Source: Apostichopus parvimensis
Lineage: Eukaryota; Echinodermata; Holothuroidea; Aspidochirotida; Stichopodidae
Reading direction: 5' to 3'
DNA length: 23,047 nt
Assembly: GCA_000934455.1 (NCBI GenBank)
Contig: KN884085.1
Span: 113,709-136,755, forward strand
A program made the translations under genes and the position numbers. Under the pieces are notes generated by a model. That model worked only from the letters and a program-made list of their open reading frames with translations, did no database searches and was not told the DNA's origin. Below are positions 18,762 to 23,047 of this stretch, piece by piece; position 1 is the first letter of the stretch, and each line of letters starts with the position of its first letter.

Positions 18762-19814
18762 TAAACTACGCAAGATCTGCGCAATGCTGAATACATTTCA
18801 ACTGTTTGTTGTTCAAGAAGCTGCTCAATATTTTGTTTAAACAAATCTTAAAATGTAGATTTTTGTTGCTGTGTATGTTGGTACATACATGTTTTACAAA
18901 AGCCAGATATTTGAAGATTTGAGAAACATATTTGAAAATGGGTAAAGCTCTACAGTTCAAAGTTTTAACTTAAGTAGGCCTATGTGATAAATTAACCTAC
19001 CATGCTACATATATAGTAATAAAGACCCAAATACATCATACATGTACTTTCATTCAGGCTAGGGTAGGTTTATCAACTCCACAGTGTTCTAGTTTTGTGT
19101 GAATTACCCATTTGTGATTTCAGTCAAAATATTAATAAATTGGAAAGAAATACATCTTTGTAACGATCATTGATGTTGAATTAAAGAGGATGCAAATATT
19201 CTGGAAAAGCTGCACCCTGACAGCACAATGCACAAAAATTGCAATGTGTCCAATGTAAAACAAGAAATTGCATATAGCTCCTTGTGATCAAATTGATGTA
19301 TTGAACACTGCAAATTCAACCTCCAACGATCAATGTCTGCAATACAGAACAGCAATAAGTAAACTAATTTCAAGTTTTTTTTACCGACAGCAACATGAAA
19401 TATAAAAGTTGAAAAGTGAGAAAATAGTTTGAATTTTGAAGAAATTAAATATTTATAAAACTGTCATTGAGTCACCGTAAAGGTAATGGCAATGTTTGTT
19501 TTCAAGTGGTCAAATTTGTACTGCACTAGTATAGGACTAGCAGAATTTCATTGTATAGGCCTAAACTTTTCAAATATATATTTATATAGAATTATATAGT
19601 TATATAGAATACTTTTTTATGAAAGCAATGTGTTTCTTACAAGCACATTGATGCTTTTTGATGAAGAACTAAGATAAAATGGTGAAACTCTTTAGCATTA
19701 GCTTCATAAAAATAAAAAAAAGTGTTGTATGGTATAGTAAGTATTGTATCAATCTCCCTGAAATTACTGAAATGTATCAGGAAGTCACTTGGTGAGCCTC
19801 TAAAGGGATTAAAG

Positions 19815-19862
19815 CAGGCGTGTATCCAGGGGAGGGGGCATTGGGGCACGCGCCCCCTGGGT
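19815..19862 (+). mobile_element. Truncated hAT-like left end with hairpin
   Basis: CAGGCGTGTATCCAGGGGAG followed by GGGGCACGCGCCCCCTGG, which folds on itself. Same architecture as the 16220 element's left end, but it runs into a GA-rich tract with no right terminus recognised. Confidence 0.4.
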
Positions 19863-19955
19863 AAGAAAAAGAGGAGAGAAAAAAAGAGAGAAGAAAAAGG
19901 AAAAAAAGAGGGGGAAATGAAGAGGAGGAAGGAAGGGAAAAGAAAAAGAAATTTG
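19863..19955. repeat. GA-rich low-complexity tract
   Basis: About 90 bases of almost pure purine on plus (GAAAAAGAGGAGAGAAAAAA...). It accounts for the Lys/Glu/Arg-rich and Phe/Ser-rich open stretches on the two strands here, which I do not consider genes. Confidence 0.85.
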
Positions 19956-20142
19956 AACAAATTAGGTGATTTTATGCAAAGAATTAAAAAAAAATGTTAC
20001 TAAGTAGTGATAAATTGGAATCTTAAGTTAGGCAAATTTACTTCTATTCACTTTGTTCCAGTGAGAAACAAAATGTGAGAGACTTGCACACTTCAAAAGT
20101 TGTGAGTACTGTACATTGCTATGGTAACATTGATCATACAAT

Positions 20143-20304
20143 TTTCCACAGTGCACCATAATGTTTAACGTAAACAAAACTTTTTCCTATTTCCCACGAT
20201 GGCATCTAAATATGAAGTTGATCTATTAATTTACCATCAGAGACATCGTCCGTGATTTGTGAACCTCTCTGAAGTGCCACAGAACTGAGGCAGCCTAGAG
20301 AGGG
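20143..20304 (+). other. Probable GCLC 5' UTR with upstream ORF
   Basis: An acceptor-like aattttccacag ends at 20151. Between it and the GCLC ATG are two upstream ATGs. One opens a complete 18-residue uORF at 20199-20255 (MASKYEVDLLIYHQRHRP), ending 49 bases before the GCLC start. Another at 20161 opens a 22-residue overlapping uORF. The transcript start is not known, so inclusion of the uORFs is inference. Confidence 0.35.
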
Positions 20305-20454
20305 ATGGGTCTTTTGTCTGAGGGTTCCCCCCTGGATTGGGAGGAAACTAAGAAGTATGCTGACCACGTCCGCAAGCATGGCGTTAAACAGTTCATCAAC
20401 CTCTACCACAAACTCAAGAATAGACCATGTGACGTTCTCAAGTGGGGAGATGAG
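20305..20454 (+). CDS. GCLC: GCLC coding exon 1
   Basis: Starts at ATG 20305 in a good context (gagaggATGG). The N-terminal MGLLS is the invariant start of animal GCLC. Ends GGAGATGAG before the donor gtcagt. Reading on into the intron gives VSENMETT, which departs from the family, supporting the splice. The minus-strand ORF over this exon is an antisense shadow. Confidence 0.95.
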
Positions 20455-21666
20455 GTCAGTGAAAATATGGAAACAACAATAATCTCTTCTCTTGCCAGAT
20501 ACATAAATTTTCGCCAAATTTATTTTAAAAACATTGGATCTCCCATGCTGCAAGTTATAGACATGCATGTATCTGATTTGGACTTAAGATGCTAATTTAA
20601 TTTTGCAGTAATGTTTTGGAACAATAAACTTCAGCCACAGGAAAAATCCATTTAAATGGCAGTTACCTTAAATATGGCTACATACATACTTTGTTACTGA
20701 TTCAATCTTTGTCACTGAAAATTCTTTACTAGCATTTTTATATGAAAGTGCAGAAATGGTACATTTTTGCTCCACTTATCAAGTCAGTTTTGAAATTTTG
20801 GAGCCTTCCAGTTTACAATAGGTATTAATAATTTGGATCACATTATTATATAAATATATTTACCAGTTTTTCTGATGAACGCTCAACGCAAGAAACTCAT
20901 GAATAACAACTTACTGTATAGTGTTTCACTAGTCTCAACTAAGTCTCATCTATACTTTGCTCTGTCCACCGGACATAGAGCACTCTGCGCCAAGATAGAC
21001 GCCAATCAACCAAACATATACATACTTATATGTATACATACATATATACATCTGGACATACAATTAGCGTCCATAGCCTAGTGGTTAGGGTGTCCGCATA
21101 TAAAGGGGGAGGCCCGGGTTTGAATCCCGGTGGAGGCTGGAAGTTTTTTCACTGTTCTGGATTTTTCAACGATTTCAATTATATATATAGATATATAATA
21201 TGACTACACAACATATCACCAACTTTGAAAAATTAAAATACCTTTAACATTCACAGTGCTATAATGACAATGCAGTTTTCACTTAGTCTTATCAGTCTTA
21301 TCAGTTTTGTTCAACAGCATGTACTTTATCTTTCAGTGTGCAAAATATTGACATTCTGCAGCATTGCTGCTTTAGTTTCAGTAACTGCTAAAGCCTTTCG
21401 GTTCATTTGTATTGAAATTTGGGCCACTTCTCATCATCTATTTTGGGGGGCAATGTGACAAGGTACTGTAGCAGGCCTTATTCTTTTCATTTTTGTGGTA
21501 ATAGATTTGAAGTTGCTCAAAACGTTACCCTTTTTCCCTTTATTTTTTTTTGGCAGGTGGAATACATGTTGGTTAAATTAGACAACTCTCAAAAGCAAGC
21601 TACCCTCATGTTGAATGCTCCCGAACTACTTCCTCTACTCCAGAGAGAAGAAATTGAAAATCCAAG
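20305..21666 (+). CDS. GCLC: Glutamate-cysteine ligase catalytic subunit, 5' part (exons 1-2 only)
   Basis: Catalyses ATP-dependent joining of glutamate and cysteine, the first and rate-limiting step of glutathione synthesis in the cytosol. Exon 1 (20305-20454, 50 codons) and exon 2 (21557-21666, 36 codons plus two bases) splice in phase 0 to give [20 protein letters not shown] ... [17 protein letters not shown] ... EIENP. This follows human GCLC (recalled: [37 protein letters not shown]). WGDEVEY lies at the N-terminal side of the glutamate-cysteine ligase domain. The family is about 637 residues, so roughly 86% lies beyond the right edge; the expected next exon (NHPTLWRPEYG-like) is not in the remaining 1.4 kb. 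Neighbour FBXW2 is divergent and functionally unrelated. Confidence 0.95.
20455..21556 (+). other. GCLC intron 1
   Basis: GT-AG intron of 1102 bases (gtcagt ... ttggcag). AT-rich, with a TATA/CATA simple stretch near 21015-21050 and a tRNA-like sequence at 21067-21137. No other exon-like signal. Confidence 0.85.
21067..21137 (+). tRNA. tRNA-like sequence / tRNA-derived SINE head
   Basis: Seventy-one bases fold as a near-complete cloverleaf. Acceptor GCGTCCA with TGGAGGC pairs 6 of 7. The A box is TAGCCTAGTGGTTAG. The anticodon stem TCCGC/GGGGG pairs 4 of 5 around the loop ATATAAA, formally anticodon ATA. The T arm CCGGG-TTTGAAT-CCCGG is perfect and includes the B box GGTTTGAATCC. T6 follows 7 bases later, as a pol III terminator would. 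The odd anticodon and lack of a standard discriminator argue for a SINE head or tRNA pseudogene over a working tRNA. Confidence 0.55.
21557..21666 (+). CDS. GCLC: GCLC coding exon 2
   Basis: Follows a strong acceptor (a long T-rich tract then ttggcag) and ends CCAAG before gtaagt, an excellent donor. Encodes [36 protein letters not shown], with a codon split after two bases. Human counterpart: VEYMLVSFDHENKKVRLVLS (recalled). Confidence 0.94.
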
Positions 21667-22970
21667 GTAAGTTGGAGCTCAATATCAAAGAGAACATGGC
21701 TGAGGGGTGGGGGGGGAGGGGGGAACCTGCTCAAGAAAATTCTCTCATTTTCTGAGTTTTATCCGTGGCTCTCATTTATTAAAATAAGAAAAATCCTGGT
21801 TTCCTCAATGTCACAGTGTTTCATAAAAGTCACAAAGTTATCCATTTTGTGAGCTATACATAGGGACATCCACAATTGAGACAGGAGTTCTAGGAGAAAA
21901 TTGGGTGAGAGGTGTAAGGGGGGTCATGTGTCCTACTGAAATGTTTGGTTCCCCCTCTCCTAAAAAATTTGCCATGTACGAAAAACATAGGTTGACTTCT
22001 ACTGATTATAATTTAAACTTCTGTTTAGTTTTGAGGCAGACATAAGTTCTGGAGACGATGAAAACCTCAAAGTTTCAGAAGGCTTCCCCCTCCCCCCCAT
22101 CTTGACACCCTCGTACCAGGGGCCCCATAGTTGGCCCCTGGCACCCGTGCCAAAGAGAATTCACGCTAACCCCTATGGTGCCATCTTGCAGTGGATTGCA
22201 TTCTATGTTCCCCCTTCCCAATTATGGCTCTCATTTTGCTGTGCCTCCCTCCCCCTCCCGCACCCTCTTCCAGAATGTCCACTGGTATACTGTGTAATGT
22301 CTGGCTCTGTTGTGTTGAATATAGTACTTAGAATTTTCAGGTGTCTAATCTCACAATGTCAACTCTGTAGGTGACATGCTACAGTAAAAATTGTATTTGT
22401 CTTAAAATTCATAGACTTCTCTATTAGAGTATAGTGCAAAACTACTGATTGTTTACCAGAGCATGTCAAAGATTCTAATAGGGGAAAAACAAAAGACCCA
22501 GGTTACTAGGAATTCTTTTATAAATGGTAGAGCCATGGTTGTGCCAACCTGGTCATTGTTTAAAGCATTGTTTAATTTTTTTTAAATTGTTTTAAATTGT
22601 AAAAAATTGTTTAAATTTCCCCTCGACTGCACAGCCGACCATCATACAGTACTGTACAAATCATATTTATTTATTTTATTTATTCCTCCCCTTTTCTTTT
22701 GGATGTCGAAATTGTCATCGTAGATTTAATGGTAATTGGTCCATAGATAATAGATATATATATATATCTGTTGGTGGAACTGTAAGTTTTTGATTTGGCA
22801 CAACGTATGTTAATATAGAATGTAATTTATGTAATTATGTAATTTATGAAACGATTGGATGCTTCAAGGATCGATTTGAATAATTGTAAAATATGATATG
22901 AATATTGATGAGTTTTTCATTCTTTGGAGGTTGGGCATTGGGCAAAAAGCTGACCTTTTCCAGTATGAAA
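21667..22970 (+). other. GCLC intron 2 (incomplete)
   Basis: Begins gtaagt. Contains G-rich (21706-21722) and C-rich (22085-22097, 22205-22260) runs, an ATTGTTTTAA-type tandem stretch (22567-22616) and a short TA repeat (22754-22767). The open stretch at 22102-22374 lacks homology and overlaps C-rich sequence; no third GCLC exon was found. Confidence 0.7.
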
Positions 22971-23047
22971 TAGAATGAATAGATTTCATAGATGTAAGTT
23001 TACTATTAGAATGAATAGATTTCATATATGTAAATTTACTATTAGAA
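22971..23047. repeat. 36-bp minisatellite, continues past the right edge
   Basis: Units start at 22971, 23007 and 23043 with TAGAATGAATAGATTTCATA, 36 bases apart; the first two full units differ at two positions. The third is cut by the window end, so the copy number is unknown. Confidence 0.9.

Noticed and set aside
19637-20003. Phe/Ser-rich and Lys/Glu-rich ORFs on opposite strands
   Set aside because: Produced by the GA-rich tract at 19863-19955.
20206-20568. 120-codon minus-strand ORF opposite GCLC exon 1
   Set aside because: Antisense shadow of a conserved coding exon; no independent signal.
22102-22374. Third GCLC exon or separate gene
   Set aside because: Translation does not match the expected TLWRPEYGSY-type continuation of GCLC and is driven by C-rich stretches.

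Overview
This is a eukaryotic, intron-rich, AT-rich window. It carries two divergently transcribed animal genes and a dense load of small repeats. The proteins are clearly metazoan. The many CAGGCG-type hAT ends, tRNA-derived SINEs, poly(C)/poly(G) runs and the TAGGCCTA word suggest a marine invertebrate, probably a deuterostome such as an echinoderm. The species-level guess is inference; nothing in the window fixes it.

Gene 1 is FBXW2 on the minus strand, complete from ATG to stop. Eight coding exons (13447 down to 6117) join in frame to 1392 bases, 463 residues. It encodes an F-box/WD40 substrate receptor for an SCF (SKP1-CUL1-F-box) ubiquitin ligase. Gene 2 is GCLC on the plus strand, the catalytic subunit of glutamate-cysteine ligase, the rate-limiting enzyme of glutathione synthesis. 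Only its first two coding exons (20305-20454 and 21557-21666) lie inside the window. The two genes are head to head with about 6.9 kb between their start codons. They have no evident functional link.

Layout. 1-4.88 kb: no supported gene; an AT-rich foldback-like block near 2.4 kb, a polypurine stretch near 3.2 kb and poly(C) runs. About 4.88-6.12 kb: probable FBXW2 3' UTR with a short degenerate tandem repeat. 6.12-13.45 kb: FBXW2 exons. Intron 6 holds a tRNA-derived SINE and a Penelope-like remnant. Intron 4 is largely filled by an antisense retroposon containing a 102-bp minisatellite that encodes a 34-residue repeat. 13.45-17.2 kb: intergenic, with a SINE, a 243-bp palindromic-ended MITE, a hAT MITE with target duplication, and weak hints of a small unidentified minus-strand gene. 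17.2-20.3 kb: candidate GCLC promoter with GC boxes and a textbook antioxidant response element about 3 kb upstream of the GCLC ATG, then a Tc1/mariner-like foldback element and a truncated hAT end. 20.3-23.05 kb: the GCLC exons, with a nearly intact tRNA-like sequence in intron 1 and a 36-bp minisatellite running off the right edge.

I found no prokaryotic features, CRISPR array, rRNA or large transposon protein. The points most worth a second look are the YxxL-rich (ITAM-like) coding minisatellite in the FBXW2 intron and the putative Nrf2-type site upstream of GCLC.
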